This document shows, one piece after another, positions 8,252-16,126 of a stretch of DNA of 22,555 bases. The position numbers and the translations under genes were made by a program. The notes under the pieces were generated by a model. It made no database searches, had not been told where the DNA came from, and worked only from the letters and a program-made list of their open reading frames with translations. Position 1 is the stretch's first letter. Every line of letters begins with the position of its first letter. The stretch covers positions 1 to 22,555 of the forward strand of contig JBBRQV010000037.1 in assembly GCA_038225955.1 (NCBI GenBank), read 5' to 3'. Source of the DNA: JAFDZO01 sp038225955. GTDB lineage: Bacteria; Bacteroidota; Ignavibacteria; Tepidaquicellales; Tepidaquicellaceae.

Positions 8252-9166
8252 ATGTCATTATTAAACAAGTCCCCTAAGAAGTCTACAAATAAAACTGCAA
8301 AAGGAAAAAAAAATAAACCAAAAGAGTTTTTTGATGCCTTAGTTTACGCTGCGATAGTAGCATTTATAATAAAAATATTTTTGTTCGAAGCATACAGAAT
8401 CCCGACAGGCTCAATGGAAAACACATTGCTTGTAGGAGATTTTCTTCTTGTAACAAAATTTACTTACGGAGCAACATCTCCACGAAACGTTCCTTTCACA
8501 GACTGGAGAATCCCCTATTTTAAACTTCCCGGATTTAAAGACCCTGAAAGAGGCGATATTATAGTATTCGACTGGCCCGGAGATAAAGATGAATTAGAAT
8601 CAAAAGAAGTAACGAATTACATAAAAAGATGTGTAGGATTGCCTGGAGATACAATTCACGTAGTAGATAAAAGGTTATTTGTAAACGGAGTTCCGTTTCC
8701 TGACCCGCCGGGAGAACAATTTGATAAAGTAAAGCGTGAGCCTAACTTTATGAATCCCAGAATTTATCCGAAAGGCGCGCCATGGAATGAAGATAATTAC
8801 GGACCGATTCGCATACCTAAAAAAGGCGATAAAATAAAAATTGACGATAAGAATTTTGATGCCTGGAGAATGTTTGTATTAAAGGAAGGACACAAACTGC
8901 AGCTTAATCCGGGTGGTGTAATTTCTTCGGACGGAGTTAATCTGCCTAACGGTGAATATACAGTTGAAAGAAGTTATTTGTTCATGATGGGTGATAACAG
9001 AAACAATTCACTCGATAGCCGCTTCTGGGGATTTATGCCTGATCAAAATATTGTGGGACAGGCATTTATGCTTTATTGGTCATGGAATGCAAATATCCCA
9101 TTCTCTAATTTCTTTGATTTACTCGGCTCTATAAGATGGAGCAGAATAGGAACTTTGATAAAGTAA
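8252..9166 (+). CDS. lepB: Signal peptidase I
   Basis: A 304-residue type I signal peptidase. It has a Lys-rich cytoplasmic N-terminus (1-26) and one membrane segment (about 28-46). The catalytic Ser54 is in PTGSMENTL, the general-base Lys125 is in YIKRCVGLPGD, and the C-terminal MGDNRNNSLDSR box is at 246-257. It removes signal peptides from exported proteins on the periplasmic face of the inner membrane. The insert between the Lys box and the MGDNR box (about 140-240) is long, as in many Bacteroidota enzymes. The ATG follows an A/T-rich leader without a Shine-Dalgarno sequence. A strong terminator lies 26 bases after the stop. Confidence 0.96.
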   Translation: MSLLNKSPKKSTNKTAKGKKNKPKEFFDALVYAAIVAFIIKIFLFEAYRIPTGSMENTLLVGDFLLVTKFTYGATSPRNVPFTDWRIPYFKLPGFKDPERGDIIVFDWPGDKDELESKEVTNYIKRCVGLPGDTIHVVDKRLFVNGVPFPDPPGEQFDKVKREPNFMNPRIYPKGAPWNEDNYGPIRIPKKGDKIKIDDKNFDAWRMFVLKEGHKLQLNPGGVISSDGVNLPNGEYTVERSYLFMMGDNRNNSLDSRFWGFMPDQNIVGQAFMLYWSWNANIPFSNFFDLLGSIRWSRIGTLIK

Positions 9167-9191
9167 ATAAATCCTATTTATTATAAATTCT

Positions 9192-9226
9192 AAAAGCCCT
9201 TATTACAAAAGTAATAAGGGCTTTTT
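9192..9226 (+). terminator. Rho-independent terminator of the lepA-lepB unit
   Basis: A perfect 15-bp stem (9192-9206 with 9211-9225) carries an AAAA loop and a run of five Ts (9222-9226). The AAAGCCC/GGGCTTT base makes it functional on either strand, but only plus-strand genes end nearby. Confidence 0.92.
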
Positions 9227-9262
9227 CATTAATATTAATATATTTTCTTCTTATATTTTACT

Positions 9263-9574
9263 ATGGAAAAGATATTGAGTGAAATAAAAATTGCTGTAAA
9301 TAAAAATTTTCCTGATTCAATAGAGAAAATTTTATTCTATGGCTCAAGAAAGCGTGGAGATAATAACAGTGACTCCGATTATGATATTTTGCTCATAACT
9401 GAAAAACCGGCAGATTATAAGTTTAAGAATGAAGTTTATGAAAAACTTATTGATATTGACATAGACAATGAAGTTCTTGTCGATTATAAATTCATTGGCA
9501 GAGATGAACTATCTACCCTAAAAGGAAGACAGCCTTTTATTACGAATGCTTTGAAAGAAGGAATTTACCTTTGA
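9263..9574 (+). CDS. Minimal nucleotidyltransferase (MNT, MntA-like), partner of the HEPN protein
   Basis: A 103-residue protein of the DNA polymerase beta-like nucleotidyltransferase superfamily. The signature is intact: G27-S28, ten residues, then D39-x-D41 (in SDYDILLI). There is no substrate-binding second domain, as is usual for the minimal MNT family. In characterised MNT/HEPN pairs the MNT protein acts as antitoxin by adding nucleotides to its HEPN partner. That role is inferred here from the arrangement: the stop overlaps the next gene's TTG start by four bases (TTGA, 9571-9574). The gene begins 37 bases after a strong terminator, so it needs its own promoter. Confidence 0.88.
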   Translation: MEKILSEIKIAVNKNFPDSIEKILFYGSRKRGDNNSDSDYDILLITEKPADYKFKNEVYEKLIDIDIDNEVLVDYKFIGRDELSTLKGRQPFITNALKEGIYL

Positions 9575-9969
9575 GTTTAAACGAAGAAGATAAATATAAT
9601 CTTATTCAATATAGAATTGAGAAATCAAATATGTCGAAACTTTCTGCAGAAATATTACTTGATAAAGAGGAATTTTTTGGAACTGTTAATAGAATTTATT
9701 ATGCAAATTTCTATATGCTAAATGCTTTAGCTCTTAAGTTTAATTTCGAAACTAAAAACCATGGGAAATTGATAGGCTGGTCTCATAAAGAATTTATAAA
9801 AACCGGCAAATTAGATAAAAAGTATAGTACAATAATAAAGAAAGCTTTTGAAGAAAGAACCGAAGCAGATTACGGAGAGGCGATGGAATTTTCAAAGGAA
9901 CAAGTTGAAAAGCTTTATAATGAGATGATCGATTTAACTTCTTCAATTAAAAAATTAATATCCGAATAA
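9571..9969 (+). CDS. HEPN domain protein (UPF0332-like)
   Basis: A 132-residue helical protein with the features of the UPF0332/HEPN group: an N-terminal helix with LDKEEFFGTVNRIYYANFYM (30-49, the avnraYYA-type motif), SHKEF at 71-75, and ERTEADYGE (95-103, the R-x2-ADY signature). The RX4-6H RNase motif of classical HEPN toxins is not present; Arg15, Arg41 and Arg96 have no His at the required spacing. It starts at a TTG overlapping the MNT stop. The first ATG (Met21) would cut off the first helix, so TTG is preferred. It is likely the toxin or complex partner of the MNT protein. HI0074-type MNT/HEPN pairs are the closest match I can name. Activity is unproven. Confidence 0.83.
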   Translation: MSLNEEDKYNLIQYRIEKSNMSKLSAEILLDKEEFFGTVNRIYYANFYMLNALALKFNFETKNHGKLIGWSHKEFIKTGKLDKKYSTIIKKAFEERTEADYGEAMEFSKEQVEKLYNEMIDLTSSIKKLISE

Positions 9970-9987
9970 TTTATCCCACCAACATTC

Positions 9988-11106
9988 TTGTCAGGCATAT
10001 ACATACACATTCCTTTTTGTAGAAGAAAATGCACATACTGCGATTTTTATCTCGTAACAAATTTAAATATAATAGATAAGTTTGTTTCCAATTTATTAAA
10101 GGAAATAGAGTTAACTGCTCCGCTTTATAAGAATGAAAAGTACAATACAATATTTTTCGGCGGTGGTACTCCTTCCCTATTACCTCCCGCAAAGCTAAAA
10201 GAAATTATTGATTCATTGAAAAGCAGCTTTTCTATTTCTGAGAGTTCAGAAATTACAATGGAAGCAAATCCCGAAGATTTTATTGGAGCAAATTTTGAAG
10301 AATATAAGTCAACAGGAATAAATCGCTTTAGCTTCGGTGTACAGTCTTTCATTGATGAAGAATTAAAATTTCTTACACGTGAGCATACCGCTGAACAAGC
10401 GGAGAATGTAATTCGTGAATGCAGAAAAGTTTTTGATAATGTAAGCTGTGATATTATCTATTCCCTGCCTGGTCAGAAGAAAGAAAATCTTGAATACTCT
10501 TTATCGAAAGTGATTGAACTGAATATTCCGCATGTATCCGCTTATACACTCATCTTTGAAGAGCAGACAAAACTTTATACACTACTTCAAAAAAACCTTG
10601 TGAAGCAAAACGAAGATTCAGTTGAATCTGATTTATATTCGTACGTTTCAGATTTTTTAATGCTGAATAGATTTACGCATTACGAGGTATCTAACTATGC
10701 GAAGCCTGGATATGAATCAAAACATAATTTGAAATACTGGCAATATGAGAATTACTTAGGCTTTGGGCCTTCAGCGCACTCGCTTCATAATGGTAAACGA
10801 TGGAATAACTTCAGAGACATTATAAAATACAATGTTCATTTGCAGGAAGGTAAATTGCCCATTGAAAATGAAATTATTTTAGATAAAAAAATGATGAAGA
10901 TGGAATTTATTATGTTGGCTTTAAGAAGTACGGGAATAAATTTTGAGCGGTACACTAAATTCTTTAATGAGAATTTTCAACAAGAATATAAAAATTCCGT
11001 TAACGAGTTAGAAAAAAACGGATTAGGAAATATTTCTTACGAGGATTTTAAATTAACAGAGAAAGGTTACAAACTAACCGACGAAATCGTAGCTAAATAC
11101 TTCTGA
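9988..11106 (+). CDS. hemW: Heme chaperone HemW (radical SAM, HemN-like)
   Basis: 372 residues, beginning directly with the family start GIYIHIPFC. The radical SAM cluster ligands are Cys11, Cys15 and Cys18 (C-x3-C-x2-C), followed by Asp-Phe rather than the extra Cys of true coproporphyrinogen dehydrogenase HemN. This places it with HemW, which binds heme and hands it to membrane cytochromes. The GGGTPS SAM-binding motif is at 58-63 and a HemN_C-like C-terminal domain closes the protein. The start is a TTG at 9988: an in-frame stop lies just upstream and no ATG lies near the conserved N-terminus. It begins 18 bases after the HEPN stop. Its 3' end overlaps the convergent PAP2 gene by 14 bases. 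Confidence 0.93.
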   Translation: MSGIYIHIPFCRRKCTYCDFYLVTNLNIIDKFVSNLLKEIELTAPLYKNEKYNTIFFGGGTPSLLPPAKLKEIIDSLKSSFSISESSEITMEANPEDFIGANFEEYKSTGINRFSFGVQSFIDEELKFLTREHTAEQAENVIRECRKVFDNVSCDIIYSLPGQKKENLEYSLSKVIELNIPHVSAYTLIFEEQTKLYTLLQKNLVKQNEDSVESDLYSYVSDFLMLNRFTHYEVSNYAKPGYESKHNLKYWQYENYLGFGPSAHSLHNGKRWNNFRDIIKYNVHLQEGKLPIENEIILDKKMMKMEFIMLALRSTGINFERYTKFFNENFQQEYKNSVNELEKNGLGNISYEDFKLTEKGYKLTDEIVAKYF

Positions 11107-12049
11107 AGTTTATATTCTTATTCTTATTCTTAAAGGCAAGATGTGCAATAAAAATTGTAGCAAATATAAAAGGCACTGCCCCAAGTAAATCCGCAACATA
11201 GTGATAACGAAGATACACAGTAGAAAAAATCATAAGTATAGCATAAGGAAGATAGAAGTAAAAAGTATTTGAACGTACTTTTCGTGAGAGGTATGCGATT
11301 AAAACTATCATAATGGTATGACCTGAAGGAAAGGCATCCCGCTGCGCAAATAATTCCGGATGAGGATTATTTACCGGAATTGACTCACCGAAATCAACTA
11401 ACTGACGGATATATTTTGCAAAAAAAAGTCCGGGTAGTTCCGTATCAATTGCGCCAAACGAATGAATAGTAAACCGCGGTCCGATGGCGGGCAGCAATAA
11501 ATATCCAAGAAATGATAAATAAAATCCGACAAAAAAAACAAACATAGCAAACTTCAATTCTTCATACCTGTGCCACAGATATAATTCAAGCGCAAATATT
11601 ACGGGCATAAAGTAAAAAATTCCGTAAATGATTTGCAGAATTTCTGTAAGAACAGGATTACTAAAATAATTCGAAATATTAGTCGGGTCACCGCCAAAAA
11701 TTGCTTTATCTATTTGAATTAAATAACTGTCGTATAAAGTAGGGCTAAGATCAATCATCAAAACATAAATCTGTTTAAAGCAAACTATCACCATTAATAT
11801 AGGGTAAAAAAATCTGAAAAATCTTGCCAGAGCAGGTTTGCGCTTTGCAAGTTCATCTTTCTTTTCGTATATGCTTACAGCATATACTATAAAAACGCCT
11901 AAAAAAATATTTGCAATAGGAATTAAAAATTTGGCATAGATTATAGGAAGGAATATAATACTTATTAAAGAGAGGATTATAAGGAAGATTTGATTTGCAA
12001 TATCCGGGGCTTCTAAGTATCGTAACCTATTTTTAAAATCTTCAATCAA
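11093..12049 (-). CDS. PAP2-superfamily membrane phosphatase/transferase (Aur1/Ipt1-like)
   Basis: A 318-residue polytopic membrane protein with about six membrane spans. The active-site motifs of the PAP2 superfamily are visible: PSGH (241-244) and R281-YH283-YVAD286, with a PAIGPR segment at 187-192. That combination resembles the PAP2_3 (Aur1/Ipt1-like) branch, which acts on phospholipid or sphingolipid head groups. Undecaprenyl-diphosphate phosphatase activity is an alternative. The start is TTG at 12049; no ATG occurs before residue 86, deep in the membrane domain, so TTG is needed. It begins 25 bases after the mgtE stop, in the same direction. The substrate is not deducible. Confidence 0.87.
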   Translation of the reverse strand: MIEDFKNRLRYLEAPDIANQIFLIILSLISIIFLPIIYAKFLIPIANIFLGVFIVYAVSIYEKKDELAKRKPALARFFRFFYPILMVIVCFKQIYVLMIDLSPTLYDSYLIQIDKAIFGGDPTNISNYFSNPVLTEILQIIYGIFYFMPVIFALELYLWHRYEELKFAMFVFFVGFYLSFLGYLLLPAIGPRFTIHSFGAIDTELPGLFFAKYIRQLVDFGESIPVNNPHPELFAQRDAFPSGHTIMIVLIAYLSRKVRSNTFYFYLPYAILMIFSTVYLRYHYVADLLGAVPFIFATIFIAHLAFKNKNKNINFRSI

Positions 12050-12074
12050 AGATGCAAATAAAATTAAACAGAAA

Positions 12075-13475
12075 TTATAAATGTGTTAAGAGATATGTAG
12101 CAAGAGTAAGGAATATTGAAACACCTATTACATCCTGAAAAGCTGTTTCAAACGGACCGGAAGTTATTGCAGGATCAAAGCCCATTTTTTTAGATATGAA
12201 TGGAAACACTGTGCCTACTATTCCGGATAAATTAATTGATATGAACATTGATACTGAAACAGTAAACGCAAATAAAAATTTATTTGTGTCTTCCCATATA
12301 TATCCTATTATCCCGACAATTAAAGCAACAACAACCCCTATAATAGTAGTAGTTTGAAGTTGTCTCTTTACAGGTTCAAACCATCTGTCTAAGCTTATCA
12401 GTCCGGTATCTAAAGCGCGCACAACAATAGCAGCAGATTGTAAACCGGTGTTCCCTGCAATAGCCGATATAACGGGCATGAATGATGCAAGCAAAATTAC
12501 TTTGCGCAGTGTTTCATCGTATGATGCAATTACGAAGCCACCGATGAATTCTATTCCAAGAGTTATCAACACCCATGGTAAACGAAGTTTTGCAATTTGA
12601 AACGGAGATTTTTTTTCAAGCTCTTCCGAATCAGAACCTACCATTTTCGCAACGTCTTCTGAATATTCTTCTTCCATAACGTCCATGATATCGTCACTGG
12701 AAATTTTTCCGATAACTCTTCCATGCAAATCAACTACTGGCAATGATACAAGATCGTAGCTTCTGAAAATATTTGCAACTTCCTGCTGGTCAACATCGGC
12801 GCGGACGGAAATAACATCGGGATTCATTACGTCCACAATTTTTTTCTCAGGCTCTTTCATCAGAATAATAATTCTCTTAAGGGAAATAATCCCTGCAAGT
12901 TTATTATCATCTTCGACAACCCAAACATTATACAACTGGTCAACTTCTTCTGCCTGGTCCTGAATTTCCTTTATTGCCTCAGCAACGGTTCTGTTGCCGT
13001 GTATGACAACAAACTCCTTTGCCATAATACCACCGGCAGTATTCTCATCATACTGAAGAAGTTCGCGAAGCTCCTGCGAATCTTCTTTATCCATCGTATC
13101 AAGATTTTGAAGAACTTCGTGTTTCTCTTTATCATCAAGCTCACTAACAAAGTCAGCGGCATCATCCGAATACATTTCACTAACAATGGAGCTTAGCTTC
13201 TTGCCTTCAAGTCTCTCAACAATTTCATCTTTTCTTTCATCGGAGAGCTCCAGCAGTACATTACTCGCTGTCTCATGCTCAAGCAATGAGAAAAGATAAA
13301 ATGCATCATCTTCTTCTTCTAAATTTTCGATTATAACTGCAATATCAAAATCATATAAATCAGCGATGATATTGCGCAGCGCTCCATCTGATTTCTCATG
13401 GATGAGTCCTGTAATATCTTCAAGAAGTTGTTTATCAACTTCGAGAACTGACTTATATGTATTTTCTTTTGCCAT
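12075..13475 (-). CDS. mgtE: Magnesium transporter/channel MgtE
   Basis: 466 residues, normal for MgtE. Domains in order are a helical superhelix N domain (about 20-140), tandem CBS domains (about 145-270), a plug helix, then five membrane spans (about 300-466). The pore region carries AGNTGLQS (340-347) and GFDPAITSGPF (432-442); Asp434 corresponds to the Mg2+-coordinating Asp of the Thermus channel. The acidic N/CBS interface binds Mg2+ and closes the pore when cytosolic Mg2+ is high. ATG start, with an A/T-rich leader and no Shine-Dalgarno sequence. The PAP2 gene follows directly. The L7/L12-like gene lies upstream in the same direction. Confidence 0.96.
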   Translation of the reverse strand: MAKENTYKSVLEVDKQLLEDITGLIHEKSDGALRNIIADLYDFDIAVIIENLEEEDDAFYLFSLLEHETASNVLLELSDERKDEIVERLEGKKLSSIVSEMYSDDAADFVSELDDKEKHEVLQNLDTMDKEDSQELRELLQYDENTAGGIMAKEFVVIHGNRTVAEAIKEIQDQAEEVDQLYNVWVVEDDNKLAGIISLKRIIILMKEPEKKIVDVMNPDVISVRADVDQQEVANIFRSYDLVSLPVVDLHGRVIGKISSDDIMDVMEEEYSEDVAKMVGSDSEELEKKSPFQIAKLRLPWVLITLGIEFIGGFVIASYDETLRKVILLASFMPVISAIAGNTGLQSAAIVVRALDTGLISLDRWFEPVKRQLQTTTIIGVVVALIVGIIGYIWEDTNKFLFAFTVSVSMFISINLSGIVGTVFPFISKKMGFDPAITSGPFETAFQDVIGVSIFLTLATYLLTHL

Positions 13476-13524
13476 TTAAAAAATACGCGTAAAGATTTAA
13501 AAAAATTTAGGAAAAAATTTTGAA

Positions 13525-13550
13525 GTCTTGCAAGTTATCAATTACAAGAC
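13525..13550 (-). terminator. Weak hairpin after the L7/L12-like gene
   Basis: On the minus strand GTCTTGTAA (13550-13542) can pair with TTGCAAGAC (13533-13525), including one U-G pair, around an eight-base loop. The first T-run comes about seven bases later. It could separate the 13601-14158 gene from mgtE, but the spacing is poor for an intrinsic terminator. Confidence 0.35.
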
Positions 13551-13600
13551 GGAGTTTCAATTTAAAAAGGTAATTGTTGTATTAATTTTATGGGGAAGAT

Positions 13601-14158
13601 TTATTTCATCAGATTATTTCTGCGGGCAAACTCTTCACAATATTCTTTTGCATCTGCAAGGCTTGTATTAGTTTGCTCACGATATATTTTTATTGCGGCA
13701 ATCATGTTGTCTCTTTCTATCAGAGCTTTAATTTCTTTATCTAATTGTGATAACTCATTTTGGAAAGTTTGATTTTCATTTTGTCCGTTTACATGAACGT
13801 GAAACATACCAGGCAGCTTCTGCAAAATTTTCTCAGCTTCATCAACAAATGCTTTTGCATCGTGGAGATTCATTTGCTCCTTTTCCTGAACGTATTTGAT
13901 TGCTTCAATTTTATCGTTCGCCTCAAGCATCGGAACTATCTCGGATATCATTGAAATATTCAGCGCGGCAGAGCGTATATGTTTTTTTGTTTCTATGGAT
14001 GAATCGTAAAGTTCTGTTGCCTGTGCAAAAGGCTGCTCCCCTTTTTGAAATGGATAAGCTTTAGATTTCTTTTCTCTTCCCGAAAAAAGCTTGAACAATA
14101 TAAATAATACGAGTGCAATTCCTGCTCCGATACCTGCATATAAAATTATTTCTGACAT
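13601..14158 (-). CDS. Membrane-anchored protein with two L7/L12 C-terminal-domain-like repeats
   Basis: A 185-residue protein: N-terminal membrane anchor (about 4-24), a basic stop-transfer (GREKKSK), a linker, then two similar helical units at about 73-110 and 142-179. Each unit follows the pattern E-I-x3-L-E-x4-I-x-A-I-K-x(10)-L-x-D-A-K-x(4)-E-E. This resembles the helix-turn-helix part of the ribosomal protein L7/L12 C-terminal domain (the AIK.yrE..g.sL.eAK motif), which also occurs in small non-ribosomal bacterial proteins. The units presumably sit in the cytoplasm, given the positive residues after the anchor. Function is unknown; a membrane-tethered interaction module is an inference. 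Start ATG at 14158. Confidence 0.78.
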   Translation of the reverse strand: MSEIILYAGIGAGIALVLFILFKLFSGREKKSKAYPFQKGEQPFAQATELYDSSIETKKHIRSAALNISMISEIVPMLEANDKIEAIKYVQEKEQMNLHDAKAFVDEAEKILQKLPGMFHVHVNGQNENQTFQNELSQLDKEIKALIERDNMIAAIKIYREQTNTSLADAKEYCEEFARRNNLMK

Positions 14159-14271
14159 TTTTTAATTTACTTATTTCAGCTAAGTAAAACTATGTAAAGA
14201 AATAAATATCAAAATAGATTTTAATGTTTTTATTTATTAATTTATTGAAAATAAAATATTTAAACACAACG

Positions 14272-14986
14272 ATGAAAAAAACCTTACTTGTAATTCTTTG
14301 TTTAATAAGTGTAAATTTATATGCCCAGAGAGATGAAGATGAAGATGATAGCGGAAGAAGAGAACACAAGAAACACAAGAATTACGAAAGAGATGGCAAG
14401 CAAAAAAATGATTACTTTTCGCTCGGCATATACACCGGTACTTATATAGGTAAACAACCTGTAAAAGAAAAGAATAGTTTTTTTAATTCTATATCTGCAG
14501 AGATTGAATATTTTAAATTTAAAGATCTATCTCTGGTTGATAAGAGGAATATACCAATTTTCGACAGTAACGTTGTACGATATGCTTGGTGTGAACGAAG
14601 GACCTGATGCAAAACTATATGAGCCCTATACTTATAAACTGAATATTTCAATTAACGGAAGATATTATCTCGGCAAAGGCAAAGTAAAACCATATCTCCA
14701 AACCGGAATAAATCAGGAAACAAATTTCATAAACAATTATAGCGTGCTTTATTTTGGCGGAACGAATAACGTGCAGACAGTTTCGTATAATAGCTCATAT
14801 GTTTACAGATACTCGGTAAATTTCGGCGTTGGCTTTAATGTAGATCTCGCAAAGAAGTTTTCTTTTGATATGAAATACGACTTATATAAATCATTAGGAA
14901 GAACTGCGAGAAATAGTTTTAACGAAAATGACCGTAACGGTTTCAATGGATTTTCTTTACTGGCAGGAATAAAATATAACCTCTAA
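14272..14986 (+). pseudogene. Frameshifted outer-membrane beta-barrel protein gene
   Basis: The ATG at 14272 opens a signal peptide (MKKTLLVILCLISVNLYAQ), an acidic/basic linker and the first beta-strands. The frame then runs into a stop at 14605-14607. The rest of the barrel, ending LLAGIKYNL, continues in the next frame up to the TAA at 14984-14986. Dropping one G at 14535-14536 joins ...KDLSL to LIRGIYQF. The fused product then aligns without gaps to the intact neighbour at 14992-15666 (NWAFYAKEIYGF). It is therefore a broken copy of that gene, or a sequencing error in an otherwise intact gene. The ATG at 14224 in the same frame only adds 16 residues before the signal peptide. The probable role of the intact form is a small outer-membrane beta-barrel of the opacity/OmpA-barrel kind; the cargo is unknown. 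Confidence 0.8.
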
Positions 14987-14991
14987 CTCCT

Positions 14992-15666
14992 ATGAAAAAA
15001 ATCTTATTAGCCTTACTTTGTTTTGTAAGTGTAAATTTATTCGCTCAGGATTGGGATAATGATGAAGAAGGATTACATAACAAGAAAGAAAATTATAAGA
15101 AAGATTATTTTTCTTTGGGATTATACGGAGGATATTATTTAACGAATGGATTAATTTCACAAGGCGGAGCTTCTATTAATTCAATTACATTTGAAGCGGA
15201 GTATGTACAAACTGAAAATTGGGCTTTCTATGCGAAAGAAATATACGGATTTCTAAACAATGATTTAAACAATTTTATTGATGTAAGTGAATATAGCTCC
15301 TATGGATATGCGATTTCAAATTTCAAAGCTCCAACCGTTGCAATTTTATCAGGAAATTTTGGTATAAGGTATTATACAAGAAATAAAAATTTTAACCCCT
15401 ATTTTCAGTTTGGGCTTAGCAATGAAGATTTTTATATAAGCGAATATTCGTATACTACCACATCTTTAAATGGCTTTGATTATCAATACAAGATTAAACA
15501 AAATAATCATTATAATCTTTCGTTAGCTTTCGGCGGTGGAGTAAAAATAAAATTAAACAACAGAATTGCTATAGATTTGCAATGTGATATGTACAGAAGC
15601 ATTACAGAGAAGCAAAGATATTATTCCGGAGCAACATTTCTTGCAGGTATAAAATACAATTTATAA
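14992..15666 (+). CDS. Outer-membrane beta-barrel protein
   Basis: A 224-residue exported protein. It has a signal peptide with cleavage after LFAQ (about residue 19), a charged linker (20-38), then alternating aromatic/polar strands such as YFSLGLYGGYYL and GNFGIRYYTRNKNFNPYFQFGL, and a closing strand FLAGIKYNL. The C-terminal pattern is typical of 8-stranded barrels of Bacteroidota. It lies five bases after the broken copy at 14272-14986, with the same signal peptide and C-terminal strand, so the two arose by tandem duplication. There is no evidence for a specific substrate; a structural or adhesion role is possible. Confidence 0.85.
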   Translation: MKKILLALLCFVSVNLFAQDWDNDEEGLHNKKENYKKDYFSLGLYGGYYLTNGLISQGGASINSITFEAEYVQTENWAFYAKEIYGFLNNDLNNFIDVSEYSSYGYAISNFKAPTVAILSGNFGIRYYTRNKNFNPYFQFGLSNEDFYISEYSYTTTSLNGFDYQYKIKQNNHYNLSLAFGGGVKIKLNNRIAIDLQCDMYRSITEKQRYYSGATFLAGIKYNL

Positions 15667-15676
15667 TCGTGCTTTA

Positions 15677-16126
15677 TTACAAATGCAGCTTCATGCCTTC
15701 ATGCGTAGCTGCAAAGCCAAGCTTTTCATAAAAGCGATGGGCATCTTTTCTTCTTTTATCAGTTGTCAACTGTACTATCCTGCAATTTTTTTCTTTTGCT
15801 CTGTTAATAGCATATTCCATCATCTTAGTCCCGATACCTTTTCCTGTCATAGTATCTTTTACTCTTACACTTTCTATAAGCATTCTTAAACTTCCTCCGT
15901 AGTTAAGGTTCGGAATAAAAGTTAATTGCATAGTGCCTATTACTTCTCCGTCAAGTTCTAGTACGGTTAGTTCCTGATTAATGTCTGAGTTTATTTTCTC
16001 AAATGCATCGAAGTATGATTGTGGCAGAGGGATTTCAAACTTCTCTCTTGTTTTCCCCAAGAAGTCACTTGCAAGCATTTCTATAATTGAAGGCAAATCT
16101 TCTTTAACTGCTTTTCTGAATATCAC
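15677..16126 (-). CDS. GNAT family N-acetyltransferase
   Basis: A 149-residue single-domain acetyltransferase. The acetyl-CoA pyrophosphate loop is RVKDTMTGKGIGTKMM (88-103), motif B is AHRFYEKLGF (129-138), and the C-terminus ends THEGMKLHL. The substrate cannot be assigned. It starts at a GTG (16126-16124) that overlaps the stop of the upstream gene in a GTGA junction, so the two are translated from one message. It converges with the beta-barrel gene, with only ten bases between stops. Confidence 0.92.
   Translation of the reverse strand: MIFRKAVKEDLPSIIEMLASDFLGKTREKFEIPLPQSYFDAFEKINSDINQELTVLELDGEVIGTMQLTFIPNLNYGGSLRMLIESVRVKDTMTGKGIGTKMMEYAINRAKEKNCRIVQLTTDKRRKDAHRFYEKLGFAATHEGMKLHL

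Noticed and set aside
9988..11106. Oxygen-independent coproporphyrinogen III oxidase HemN
   Set aside because: The cluster motif is C-x3-C-x2-C followed by Asp-Phe without the fourth Cys, and the protein lacks the longer HemN N-terminus; HemW fits better.
14504..14986. Separate 160-aa gene starting at 14504
   Set aside because: It has no signal peptide and its first residues are an out-of-frame reading of the upstream gene; it is the second half of the frameshifted barrel gene.
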